Of a stretch of 64,000 nucleotides of DNA, positions 44,289-52,243 are shown one piece after another. The position numbers and the translations under genes are program-made. Source of the DNA: Candidatus Dependentiae bacterium (GTDB lineage Bacteria; Babelota; Babeliae; Babelales; JACPOV01); the NCBI GenBank assembly GCA_016191325.1, contig JACPOV010000008.1, positions 1 through 64,000 on the forward strand, read 5' to 3'. Under the pieces are notes generated by a model. It was not told the DNA's origin. It saw only the letters and a program-made list of their open reading frames with translations, and did not search any database. The stretch's first letter is position 1, and each line of letters opens with the position of its first letter.

Positions 44289-44453
44289 ATGGAAAACGGA
44301 TCTAAAATGTGTAAAAGCTGCAGAGAGAAATGCAGCAGCTGCAAAAATAAAAAGGGAACGTGCGAAAAAATGGGAAAAGGGGGCTGTAAGCCGTGCGATT
44401 CTGATTGCGAGAGTTGCTCAACGTGTTCTGATTGCAAAGATTGCGATGAGTAA
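44289..44453 (+). CDS. Cysteine-rich mini-protein (metallothionein-like?)
   Basis: A 54-residue protein starting at ATG 44289 behind AAAAGGAGT. It has 12 Cys arranged as CKSC, CSSC, then CEKMGKGGC, CKPCDSDC, CESCSTCSDC and CKDC-type clusters, rich in Lys, Ser, Gly and Asp. It has no signal peptide, hydrophobic core or aromatic residue. Metal binding is inferred from cysteine density; it does not match a metallothionein I can name. Confidence 0.7.
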   Translation: MENGSKMCKSCREKCSSCKNKKGTCEKMGKGGCKPCDSDCESCSTCSDCKDCDE

Positions 44454-44475
44454 AAATTAGTAATTAAAAACTATG

Positions 44476-44514
44476 CCCAGTAAAAGCGCCATGGAGACAT
44501 GGTGCTTTATTGGG
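44476..44514. terminator. Terminator hairpin between convergent genes
   Basis: The long, partly imperfect arms CCCAGTAAAAGCGCCATG and CATGGTGCTTTATTGGG pair around a 4-nt loop, between the Cys-rich gene and arfB. There is only a weak T-run. Confidence 0.55.
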
Positions 44515-44527
44515 TGTTACAGTATTT

Positions 44528-44959
44528 TTATTCATCAAAAATTTTTTTGTTTCGCATTTTTTTAACTTCGCTTCGCTTTCTTTTCACCTGTACCCGAGCT
44601 TCTTTAGCTGTTCTTGAAACCCGAGTTGCCATTCTTTTTTTAGGAACATAGAGCGCTTTACGAATAGTATGCGCAAGTTGCGCGAGAGCGAGTTCTTTAT
44701 TTTGCTGTTGGCTGCGTGTCGCGCTGCTGTGAATGATCAAATCACCTTCGGCTGTCAAGCGTGATTGTAAGTTTTCCATAATGCGCATTTTTAATTCATC
44801 AGGCAATACGGTTGAGGTTTTTACATTCCAACGGAGGGTGATGCGCGTTTCTGTCTTATTAACATGCTGCCCCCCAGCGCCGCCAGATCTGCTGGTAGTA
44901 ATTTCTAGTTCGTGTTCGGGGATAATAATACCGTTTTTGATTGGTACATCATTTTTCAT
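44528..44959 (-). CDS. arfB: Ribosome-rescue peptidyl-tRNA hydrolase ArfB
   Basis: A 143-residue class of release-factor-like hydrolase that frees stalled ribosomes. The catalytic GGQ is in SRSGGAGGQHVNKTETRI, the following strands match domain 3 of RF2, and the basic C-terminal tail (ARVQVKRKRSEVKKMRNKK) is the segment that enters the empty mRNA channel. The length and tail separate it from RF1 and RF2. Confidence 0.93.
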   Translation of the reverse strand: MKNDVPIKNGIIIPEHELEITTSRSGGAGGQHVNKTETRITLRWNVKTSTVLPDELKMRIMENLQSRLTAEGDLIIHSSATRSQQQNKELALAQLAHTIRKALYVPKKRMATRVSRTAKEARVQVKRKRSEVKKMRNKKIFDE

Positions 44960-45100
44960 AACTGCTCAGATCATTTATAAAAGTAAAAGTCTATCTAAAG
45001 GCTCATCTTTTTTTTATTGTATTAAAGAGTGTTTGATAAAATAAACTAAATAGTTGAAAAGAATAAGAATGTTGGCGAGAAAAATAAGCTTGGGGGTTTA

Positions 45101-45562
45101 ATGAAATCTAAGAGTTCAATAAGTCTGCTGTTTATCTTATTATTGGTATTCTTTTTTGGGATACTTTTTCTACGGGCAAGAACGGTAGTTCGGAGTATTA
45201 AGGGGGATAGTGTAATGGTTTTTAATAAAAATATTTTTGATTTAGCAACTGAAAATACTTTTTTTAGGAAAGAGCTTATTACCGGTAAGCATAGTCAAGT
45301 TGTACTCATGAGTATACCCGCAGGAGGCGAGATCGGGCTTGAACAGCACGATGTTGATCAAATACTTGTCTTTGTTCAGGGTGATGGCCAAGTTATAATA
45401 AAGGGCCAAACCTCTCCTTTAGGGAAGAATCATCTTGTATTCATTCCAGCAGGTGTTGAGCATAATTTTAAGAACACTGGGTCCAAAGAGCTCAAGTTAT
45501 TTACAATTTACGCACCATCTGAGCATGAGATTGGCACTGTTCAAAAAATAAAACCAGAATAA
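45101..45562 (+). CDS. Membrane-anchored cupin-domain protein
   Basis: A 153-residue protein with an N-terminal hydrophobic anchor (LLFILLLVFFFGILFL). The rest is a single cupin fold: motif 1 is GEIGLEQHDVDQILVFVQGDG, motif 2 is HLVFIPAGVEHNFKNTG, with metal-ligand His in both. The first motif has one His and lacks the usual second, so metal binding may be altered. The substrate is unknown; the active part is probably outside the cytoplasm. Confidence 0.85.
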   Translation: MKSKSSISLLFILLLVFFFGILFLRARTVVRSIKGDSVMVFNKNIFDLATENTFFRKELITGKHSQVVLMSIPAGGEIGLEQHDVDQILVFVQGDGQVIIKGQTSPLGKNHLVFIPAGVEHNFKNTGSKELKLFTIYAPSEHEIGTVQKIKPE

Positions 45563-45646
45563 TCAAAATGTATTCAAGTTTTTAAGTATCTATTTTTTTC
45601 TGCAATAGACGTGGGTTTTTGCTAGCGACTATAATGTAGTTACTAT

Positions 45647-46717
45647 TTAGGTGTCAGTTCCAAAAAAATCATGGCATCGTTCAAGAAGGCGCTCAAATTC
45701 ATAGTGATTTGCAGCGAGTGAATCTTGGCCGCGAATAAATGTGATGCCTAAAATGCCATCCTCTTTTGGCGCAAAATAAATTAATTCGTCTCGCGGCGTT
45801 CCTTTTGGTGATAATTGCACAACTTTTACATTTATCATGTATTGTAAATCTTGGATTGATTGATTTTGCAGAGTAATTAAATGGCCTTGCACTGGCACAA
45901 TTCGTTTATCACTCGTTAATTCACGAGCTCCCAACCCAGCGCAGTTAAAGATAATTAATTCAGGCACATCGAGAAAATTTTCAACAGTGCCCATTGAAAT
46001 AGGAATGCGTAATTCATTTTGCAGGCGATTGAGCTCTTTCATCAACATTGATGAATTAATAAATATGGTTTGATATTCGATTGCGGGATATTTTTTGCCT
46101 GAGCTAAAATCAATAATCACTTCTTGCGGTGCATCCACAAGGCCCGCTTGAATATAAGGCGCGAATCCCGGATCAATATCTAATCCATAATAGGCTGGCA
46201 AAATCTTGGGCCCACCTTTGATAAAAGGATGATTGCCAAGCGCAATTTGTTTGTAAATGCGATATGATTCCATGCCTCGCGATTCAAAAATAGCGCGCTC
46301 ACCGGGCGTCGATGATTTGCGAGGGCGAGGAAAAAAGAAGCCGGCAGCTTTATTTGAGGCGATCGTTTCAGTTTCTTTTGCCACGATTCGAACAGAATAT
46401 CCTTTTTGCGTCAGTATAATAGCGGTTAAAAGTCCGTAACAACCGGCTCCAATTATGCAAATCGGTTTATTTTTAATATTTGGCATCTCATTTATTTTTT
46501 GTTCAAACTGCCGAATCGATTCATTTACGCAGCCAAAAAGGAAGGTCCACCCCGCGCCTCCTTGCCCGTAATTATGGTAAATAAGCTTGTCGCCAATCAA
46601 CTGCATAGAGGTTTCAAAAATGCGTTCTCTGTGCGCACGGATGCACACAATTTTTTCTTTAATATGTTCTGCAGAAATTTTTGGCGGGCAGAGGCGAACG
46701 GTTTTTATTGTATTCAA
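45647..46717 (-). CDS. FAD-dependent oxidoreductase, DAO family
   Basis: A 356-residue protein. The dinucleotide-binding fold is CIIGAGCYGLLTAIILTQKG, placed unusually far in at about residue 87, after an N-terminal segment beginning VRLCPPKISAEHIKEKIV. Later DAO features are NKAAGFFFPRPR, IIFNCAGLGARELT and VPVQGHLITLQNQ, as in D-amino-acid oxidases. The C-terminal FAPKEDGILGITFIRGQDS would be the substrate-side strand. The substrate is not predictable, and the N-terminal 80 residues are atypical. Confidence 0.82.
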   Translation of the reverse strand: MNTIKTVRLCPPKISAEHIKEKIVCIRAHRERIFETSMQLIGDKLIYHNYGQGGAGWTFLFGCVNESIRQFEQKINEMPNIKNKPICIIGAGCYGLLTAIILTQKGYSVRIVAKETETIASNKAAGFFFPRPRKSSTPGERAIFESRGMESYRIYKQIALGNHPFIKGGPKILPAYYGLDIDPGFAPYIQAGLVDAPQEVIIDFSSGKKYPAIEYQTIFINSSMLMKELNRLQNELRIPISMGTVENFLDVPELIIFNCAGLGARELTSDKRIVPVQGHLITLQNQSIQDLQYMINVKVVQLSPKGTPRDELIYFAPKEDGILGITFIRGQDSLAANHYEFERLLERCHDFFGTDT

Positions 46718-46831
46718 GCGATTAAATGTTGTTTTTGAGAAAAAATGAATTATGGTAAAGTATACCAGAGTGATTTAATAAAGTGATCCTACTTTAAAGC
46801 TCAAACGCATAATTTTAAAAAAAGGGATGAA

Positions 46832-47275
46832 ATGAAATTTAAATTTATTTGCATATCAGTTTTTGTTCTTTCTGTTTACAACATTGCAAAAGCAATGGAA
46901 GCAGCAAATCTGCAAGAAAGGCAGATTTGCGCTCAACTATTTTATTGGCCCGAACAAGATGAGCTCCATTTTTCCAAAGCTCCCATGGTTAGATTCACAA
47001 AGATAGCGGCTCCGGCATCTTTTGCCGAATTAAAAAAAGAAATAGCGCAGCAGTTTGCAAAAAGCGAGGATCAAATAACAGTTCACAATTATAATCTAAG
47101 ATTTGATAATCCAAAGATAATAGACTCTCTTAATGAATTTCTCGCATATCAACAAACGTGCAAGAAAACCGTTGTAGAAAATTTGAAGGTTGCAACTTTT
47201 CTCAAATTATACGTCTACGATAAAAAATGGGTTGATTACAGCAAAAAGCAAGAAAAATTGCGAGCAAAGTTTTAA
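46832..47275 (+). CDS. Exported small protein, ubiquitin-like pattern (paralog of 51257)
   Basis: A 147-residue protein with a signal peptide of about 20 residues (ending AKA). The core SFAELKKEIAQQFAKSEDQI, then RFDNPKIIDSL, is shared with the gene at 51257. The layout of a helix (ELKKEIAQ), a DQIxV strand and a LxD turn resembles ubiquitin-like beta-grasp proteins. The similarity is by pattern only. The flavodoxin-like pair follows after 15 bp. Confidence 0.6.
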   Translation: MKFKFICISVFVLSVYNIAKAMEAANLQERQICAQLFYWPEQDELHFSKAPMVRFTKIAAPASFAELKKEIAQQFAKSEDQITVHNYNLRFDNPKIIDSLNEFLAYQQTCKKTVVENLKVATFLKLYVYDKKWVDYSKKQEKLRAKF

Positions 47276-47290
47276 CAGAGAAAGAATAGT

Positions 47291-47893
47291 ATGAAAAAAA
47301 TAATTGTTTTTTGTGCTTTTATAGCCCTATTTTCGCACCAGCCGTTTTCGTTTGGCAAAACGATGCCAACGATTCTTCTGGTTCTTGGCAGCGAACGGAA
47401 GGGAAGAATGGCAGAGCCGCTTTCCCAAGCGATTGCAGCGATCGTCGATAGATCAAAAGTTAATGTGCGTATTATCGATTTGCAGGAATATTCATTGCCA
47501 TTCATTGATCTTCACAATCCACAAAGAACCGGTACCATGGAAAAATGGGCAGCGGAAGTGCGCGATGCTGATGCGCTTATTCTTTTAATTCCAAATTATA
47601 ATGATGGCTATTCGTCGGTGATTAAAAATGCAATAGATGTGCTTGTTGATGAAGGTAAGAATAAGATCGCCGGTTTGGTTAGTTATGCTGGTGGTTATGG
47701 TAGCACAAATCCGATCACCACTTTAACACCGTGCCTTAAGTCAATTGGTATTGAGCCACTTGCCGATTCGTACGTTGTTATACCATTTATTTCGAGTGCT
47801 CTTGCGAGTGATAATACATTTAAAAAAAATGAAGTAAGTGATGAAATAAAAAAAATGTTATTGGATATGTATAAAAAATTAGGAGTCGCATGA
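47291..47893 (+). CDS. Exported NAD(P)H-dependent FMN reductase-like flavodoxin
   Basis: A 200-residue protein with a signal peptide (IVFCAFIALFSHQPFSFG), so it acts outside the cytoplasm. The NADPH-dependent FMN reductase fold follows: TILLVLGSERKGRMAEPLSQA for the FMN phosphate loop, DADALILLIPNYNDGYSSVIKNAID as the family's PEYN-like motif, and SYAGGYGS. Its stop overlaps the start of the next gene (ATGA), a paralog, so the pair is coupled. Confidence 0.85.
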   Translation: MKKIIVFCAFIALFSHQPFSFGKTMPTILLVLGSERKGRMAEPLSQAIAAIVDRSKVNVRIIDLQEYSLPFIDLHNPQRTGTMEKWAAEVRDADALILLIPNYNDGYSSVIKNAIDVLVDEGKNKIAGLVSYAGGYGSTNPITTLTPCLKSIGIEPLADSYVVIPFISSALASDNTFKKNEVSDEIKKMLLDMYKKLGVA

Positions 47894-48618
47894 GCAAAAC
47901 TTTATATACTATTATAACGAGCGCGCTTGGCATTTTGGCGATTGTACTCATTGATTCGGTCATTATACCGGCGATGAAAGCTAGCCAAAAAAAAGAATAT
48001 GTTATTATTGCTGATCACATCGAGCCTCGATCAATCACCAATTCTTTAGTTAAAGAAGTTTCTAAGCAATTACGCGATTATCAAGCATCAGAAAATAAAA
48101 TGAAAAAACGGGATGTTAAAATTACGGTCGTCGATTTATCGACGCTTAATTTGCCAACACTGAATGCATCGGTTTCTCCTGCGCAAGCACCGATTGAAGA
48201 TAAATCGGTTAAGCAGTGGGGCCAAATGGTAAATTCTGCGGATGGCATTATTTTCCTCGTTCCAAACTATAATCAAGGTTATCCAGCTATTTTCAAAAAC
48301 AGTGTCGATTTGATTTGGGAACCGTGGCATACCAAGCCAGTTGCGGTTATTGGTTATTCTCTTTATGGGGAAGATGGGAATAATCTTATAAATTCGTTCG
48401 GTGATGTTTTAACCATTGTTAAAACTGAGCAAGTAAAGCCTGCATTATATTTGCCGAATGTTACGCATCACAGTTTATTTAATGCACAGCAAGAAAAAGA
48501 GCTGAGAGAGCTTTTTGATAAACTTGTTAACTCTTCGCATAAGGGTAATTTTATAACGAGAATTAAGAACGCTGTATCAAGCACTTTTATGCGTATGCTG
48601 TTAAAGTTTACGAATTGA
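47890..48618 (+). CDS. Membrane-anchored flavodoxin-like protein (paralog of 47291)
   Basis: A 242-residue protein with an N-terminal anchor (IITSALGILAIVLIDSVIIP). The flavodoxin-like part repeats the upstream gene's key strands: VKITVVDLSTLNLP, ADGIIFLVPNYNQGYPAIFKNSVD and VAVIGYSLYGEDG. The FMN phosphate loop is not clear (residues DHIEPRSIT), so FMN binding may be reduced. The two proteins may form a heterodimer in the envelope, and the coupled genes support that. Confidence 0.8.
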   Translation: MSKTLYTIITSALGILAIVLIDSVIIPAMKASQKKEYVIIADHIEPRSITNSLVKEVSKQLRDYQASENKMKKRDVKITVVDLSTLNLPTLNASVSPAQAPIEDKSVKQWGQMVNSADGIIFLVPNYNQGYPAIFKNSVDLIWEPWHTKPVAVIGYSLYGEDGNNLINSFGDVLTIVKTEQVKPALYLPNVTHHSLFNAQQEKELRELFDKLVNSSHKGNFITRIKNAVSSTFMRMLLKFTN

Positions 48619-48630
48619 TGCAGCAGATCA

Positions 48631-49620
48631 TTAACGAACGCGGATAGCTTCTGGATGTTTGGCAAAATAATCTAAGATCATTTGTCTGCGTTCCATAGTT
48701 TTTCTGACGAACGTTTCGATCAGTTCTTTATATTGATTTAAACCTTCCTTCTCCATTTCAAAAGGAATTGAGGGCCAGAATGATGCAAGTTGATCGGGCG
48801 TGAGCGTTTTTATTTTTTGCAAAAGATCGGATGCTATTGTTTCTGAAAACGGTGCGGCGATTTCTCTGCTTGAAGCGTAAAACTGCCGCCAGAGGCGATT
48901 GCGCCATATTCTGCAGTATCCGTTATCGATATCAATTTTAGTCCAGATATCTACTTGCGGAAAGGCGGCATGTATTAATGCAGGGTCTTGTTGAGCATTA
49001 AGAACGCTTTCAAAATCTTTTGGTTCCGTATCCGGATCAATTTTTATATGTGCTACAAAATCGCCAACATTGCCCACCCACGGACACGATTTCTTTTTAT
49101 CTGAGCTGTATGCAAATACAAACTGATCGACGTTTGCAATCGCTTCGTTATCGATTAAATAGAGTTTGTGAGTATCTTTTTGAATAATGAGATTGCCAAG
49201 ATGACGATCATATTGCCCAAAAAGAAACTGAATAATATTCATGTTTTCCCATTCTGCAATTGAAACACTCTTTTTCACATGAAGCGAGTCGGAAATCTGA
49301 ATACTCTGATCAATCCATTGCGAACAAAAAGAGACGGTATCTTTTCCCTCTGCATTTTTAGATTTTAGCAGTATCGCATGTGGAACTATATCGAGCCCAA
49401 AAAAGCGACTTGCATTATACATTGCAATCTCGCCGCACATATACCGTACGCTTTTTGTGAGTTGCTTTTGGACACTTTTATCAATAACTGTTTCACATTT
49501 AATAAAGCGTTTAATTTTATTTTGCACCAGATCAGATGTTAGCTTATGTTCAAGTGCGCAGCATTGCATAATCAAGCTATAGAAAGACAAAAAAAATGAC
49601 GTTTTAAAAACATTATTCAT
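48631..49620 (-). CDS. Exported kinase-fold protein (HipA/PI3K/FAM20-like)
   Basis: I start it at ATG 49620, where a signal peptide begins (FKTSFFLSFYSLIMQCCA); 21 more codons are open upstream. The mature part shows EIAMYNASRFFGLDIVPHAI in the N-lobe region, then IIQFLFGQYDRHLGNLIIQK with catalytic Asp, His and metal Asn, and LYLIDNEAIANV with the DFG-equivalent Asp. This order is that of atypical kinases (PI3K, HipA, FAM20). Export makes a host-directed kinase possible. Which branch it belongs to is open. Confidence 0.68.
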   Translation of the reverse strand: MNNVFKTSFFLSFYSLIMQCCALEHKLTSDLVQNKIKRFIKCETVIDKSVQKQLTKSVRYMCGEIAMYNASRFFGLDIVPHAILLKSKNAEGKDTVSFCSQWIDQSIQISDSLHVKKSVSIAEWENMNIIQFLFGQYDRHLGNLIIQKDTHKLYLIDNEAIANVDQFVFAYSSDKKKSCPWVGNVGDFVAHIKIDPDTEPKDFESVLNAQQDPALIHAAFPQVDIWTKIDIDNGYCRIWRNRLWRQFYASSREIAAPFSETIASDLLQKIKTLTPDQLASFWPSIPFEMEKEGLNQYKELIETFVRKTMERRQMILDYFAKHPEAIRVR

Positions 49621-49735
49621 AATAACTATCTTCGTTAAATGATTTTCGTTGAGCGTAAATTCGGGATCGTGTGATTCTTTCACTAACGATAAAATAATTG
49701 AATGAAAAAAATCATCTATTTTAAAAGGAGAAGCA

Positions 49736-50686
49736 ATGCTATTGGATCAAAAAACAGAGAAAGCCACATTTGCGGGTGGTTGTTTTTGGTGCATGGTTGC
49801 ACCATTTGAAAAGCTGCCAGGTGTGATTTCTGTTGTTGCAGGATATGCAGGCGGAAAAGAAGAAAATCCAACGTATCAGGATTATGCAAAAAAAGGATAC
49901 GTTGAAGCGATCGAAGTTGAGTATGATGCGCAGAAAATAAATTATTCAGCATTGCTTGATACCTTTTGGCGGCAAATAGATCCGACCGACTCTGGCGGGC
50001 AATTTGCAGATAGAGGGCCGCATTATAGAACGGTGATTTTTTATCGTACTCCAGAACAAAAAAAAGAGGCTGAGCTTTCAAAGAATCAACTTGCAGCTTC
50101 ACACACATTTGAAAATAAAATTGCTACCGAAATTATTCCGTTTACCAATTTTTATCTTGCCGAGCAGTATCACCAGCAGTTTTACAAAAAAAATCCTGAG
50201 CGTTATAAAATGTATGCGCAAAATTCCGGGCGCGAACAATTTTTAAAAAATGTTTGGAATGAAAAACAGGATGAATTGCAAAAAAAATTAACGCCATTGC
50301 AATTCGATGTTATTAAATGCGGTGGTACCGAGCCTGCGTTCAATAACGAATATTGGAATAATAAAGAACCGGGCATTTATGTCGATCGTATTTCTGGTGA
50401 ACCACTGTTTAGCTCTCTTGATAAATATGATTCAGGAACCGGATGGCCGAGTTTTAGCAAACCACTTGAATCGGATAACGTTCGTGAGCGAGACGATAAT
50501 TCATTATCCCTGCCGCGGCGAGAAGTTGTGAGCGCCAAAGGTGAGTCGCATCTTGGCCACGTTTTTCCGGACGGCCCGCAACCAACCGGTTTGCGTTATT
50601 GTATGAACTCTGCTGCGCTTCGCTTCATTCCAGTAAAAGATCTTGAAAAAGAAGGGTACGGCATGTATCTTTCTCTATTTAGATGA
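49736..50686 (+). CDS. msrAB: Methionine sulfoxide reductase MsrA-MsrB fusion
   Basis: A 316-residue two-domain repair enzyme. MsrA (about 1-165) has the catalytic Cys16 in [14 protein letters not shown] and [17 protein letters not shown]. MsrB (about 180-316) has [12 protein letters not shown] and the catalytic Cys in [12 protein letters not shown]. The zinc Cys pairs of other MsrBs are absent ([11 protein letters not shown]), as usual for fused forms. No signal peptide. It reduces both S- and R-methionine sulfoxide. AAAAGGAG precedes the ATG. It is divergent from the kinase gene. Confidence 0.95.
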   Translation: MLLDQKTEKATFAGGCFWCMVAPFEKLPGVISVVAGYAGGKEENPTYQDYAKKGYVEAIEVEYDAQKINYSALLDTFWRQIDPTDSGGQFADRGPHYRTVIFYRTPEQKKEAELSKNQLAASHTFENKIATEIIPFTNFYLAEQYHQQFYKKNPERYKMYAQNSGREQFLKNVWNEKQDELQKKLTPLQFDVIKCGGTEPAFNNEYWNNKEPGIYVDRISGEPLFSSLDKYDSGTGWPSFSKPLESDNVRERDDNSLSLPRREVVSAKGESHLGHVFPDGPQPTGLRYCMNSAALRFIPVKDLEKEGYGMYLSLFR

Positions 50687-50749
50687 TTGGCTCTAGCAAA
50701 AAGCCGTATGCAAAATGATAAATCTTAAATATATTTATTGGGAGCTTTT

Positions 50750-51202
50750 ATGAAGAGAATATTTTTTCTTTCTTTGATGTTGAACTTGAAGGTGTTTTGT
50801 GATGAATCTCACACCAGAATTAACGAATTCTCATTTGTTTTAAAGCCTTCATTAATTGCGGGCGTTGGTATCTTTGCTGCTCATGATATTGCCAAGGGAA
50901 CAAAAATAGTTTTCTTTCCTGAAGGTTATCAGCATCGAATGCTACCCAAAAAAGATATTCCAGAAGAGTTTTTGAAATATTGCGTTGCAAAAACGGAAGA
51001 AGTATGGGTAGCTCCACATAAATTTGATCATATGGAAATAGCTTGGTATTTAAACCATTCTGTAGATCCTAATATCAAACGAGCTGAGCCAGGAAGTTGT
51101 TATAGCTTAAGAGATATCCAAAAGGGCGAAGAAATTCTTATTAACTATAATGATTTTAATGAGCCAGAAAATACAAAAGAAGAATATTTTAAGCCAAAAT
51201 AG
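50750..51202 (+). CDS. Exported SET-domain protein
   Basis: A 150-residue protein starting at ATG 50750 behind GGGAG. Its signal peptide (RIFFLSLMLNLKVFCDE region) precedes a compact SET domain: LIAGVGIFAAHDIAKGTKIV, then IAWYLNHSVDPNI (the NHS motif that binds AdoMet), and SCYSLRDIQKGEEILINYND with the catalytic Tyr. Such domains methylate lysine on proteins. Export points to a host protein, possibly histone, as target, but this is inference; an envelope target is also possible. Confidence 0.8.
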   Translation: MKRIFFLSLMLNLKVFCDESHTRINEFSFVLKPSLIAGVGIFAAHDIAKGTKIVFFPEGYQHRMLPKKDIPEEFLKYCVAKTEEVWVAPHKFDHMEIAWYLNHSVDPNIKRAEPGSCYSLRDIQKGEEILINYNDFNEPENTKEEYFKPK

Positions 51203-51256
51203 TGACCGTGTTCACTTTAATACCTGATAAAATCGAAATAGTTCAGAAGGGGTTTA

Positions 51257-51655
51257 ATGAAAAGAACGATTTTTTTAGTGGGTATGGTTTTTAGTTTTTT
51301 ATTTCCGAGCGTCGTTTATTGCCTGCAGTTAGATGACGCAGAAAAAAAGAAAATAGACGTAGAGTTATTGTGTTGGGCACAAGGGTATAGAAAAGCACCT
51401 ACCGCTCTATTCATACAGATTCCGATAATTGGTACTTTTGAAGAATTAAAAGTATTTATTGCTCATAAGATTGGGGTTATAAAGGCGAATGAAATAACAG
51501 TGAATTGTGAAAACGAAAAAATTGATAATCCCAAGCTCATCGATTGTTTGGGACTGTGGGCCCTCCGCGAAAAGGATTCCATCAAAGTAGTGAAAGGTAT
51601 TCGTACGGTAGATCTTACTAAACTTCCTAAGATCCATGTATATAGTAAAAACTGA
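51257..51655 (+). CDS. Exported small protein, ubiquitin-like pattern (paralog of 46832)
   Basis: A 132-residue protein with a signal peptide of about 22 residues (ending VYC). It shares FEELKVFIAHKIGVIKANEI and IDNPKLIDCL with the gene at 46832. The spacing of helix, strand, turn and a final strand (DSIKVVKG) resembles ubiquitin's central part, though there is no C-terminal diglycine. Its neighbours are an exported SET protein and an FKBP lipoprotein. Behind GAAGGGGTTTA. Confidence 0.6.
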   Translation: MKRTIFLVGMVFSFLFPSVVYCLQLDDAEKKKIDVELLCWAQGYRKAPTALFIQIPIIGTFEELKVFIAHKIGVIKANEITVNCENEKIDNPKLIDCLGLWALREKDSIKVVKGIRTVDLTKLPKIHVYSKN

Positions 51656-51705
51656 ATCGAAGTTAAAACCTTAATTTGTACCTCTTTTAAAAAAAGGAAT
51701 CTATA

Positions 51706-52179
51706 ATGAAAAGACTTTGTTTAATCATAGTTATTATGATTGCGCCATTTTTGCTTATTGGTTGTGGGCAACCAACGAAAATTGAACAAAAAACTAGTAA
51801 TCAACACGAAGGGAATATGCAGATGAGTCGAACAAAAACCCCATCAGGATTAGAGTACGAAATTATAAAAGAGGGAACCGGAGCATCGCCTGTAACAGGA
51901 AAAAAGGTTACAGTTCATTATACCGGATGGCTTGATGACAACGGTAAACCAGGCACTAAGTTTGATAGCAGTGTTGATCGTGGTGAACCATTTGTATTTG
52001 TCATCGGTGTTGGCTATGTGATCGCAGGTTGGGATGAGGGAGTTGAATCAATGAAAGTTGGCGAAAAGCGCCGCTTATTTATTCCCTCTAAATTAGGTTA
52101 CGGAGCTCGCGGTGCTGGAAGATCAATTCCGCCGCATGCTGATTTAATTTTTGATGTTGAACTTATCAGCGTTGGATAA
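51706..52179 (+). CDS. FKBP-type peptidyl-prolyl isomerase lipoprotein
   Basis: A 157-residue protein. Lipobox LLIGC puts the lipid-modified Cys at residue 20. After a short linker the FKBP domain follows: VTVHYTGWLDDNGKPGTKFD, EPFVFVIGVGYVIAGWDEGV, and KRRLFIPSKLGYGARGAG with SIPPHADLIFDVELIS. All core aromatic residues are present, so catalysis is expected. It probably folds proteins in the periplasm. A terminator follows. Confidence 0.93.
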   Translation: MKRLCLIIVIMIAPFLLIGCGQPTKIEQKTSNQHEGNMQMSRTKTPSGLEYEIIKEGTGASPVTGKKVTVHYTGWLDDNGKPGTKFDSSVDRGEPFVFVIGVGYVIAGWDEGVESMKVGEKRRLFIPSKLGYGARGAGRSIPPHADLIFDVELISVG

Positions 52180-52183
52180 AATA

Positions 52184-52227
52184 AAAAAAGAGAAGGCAGG
52201 AAATTTTAGCCTGCTTTCTCTTTTTTT
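52184..52227. terminator. Bidirectional terminator
   Basis: AAAAAGAGAAGGCAGG pairs with CCTGCTTTCTCTTTTT (one G.T pair) around an AAATTTTAG loop, with T-runs on both strands, between the FKBP gene and the chitinase. Confidence 0.88.
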
Positions 52228-52243
52228 CGGTTAGCATTGATCT

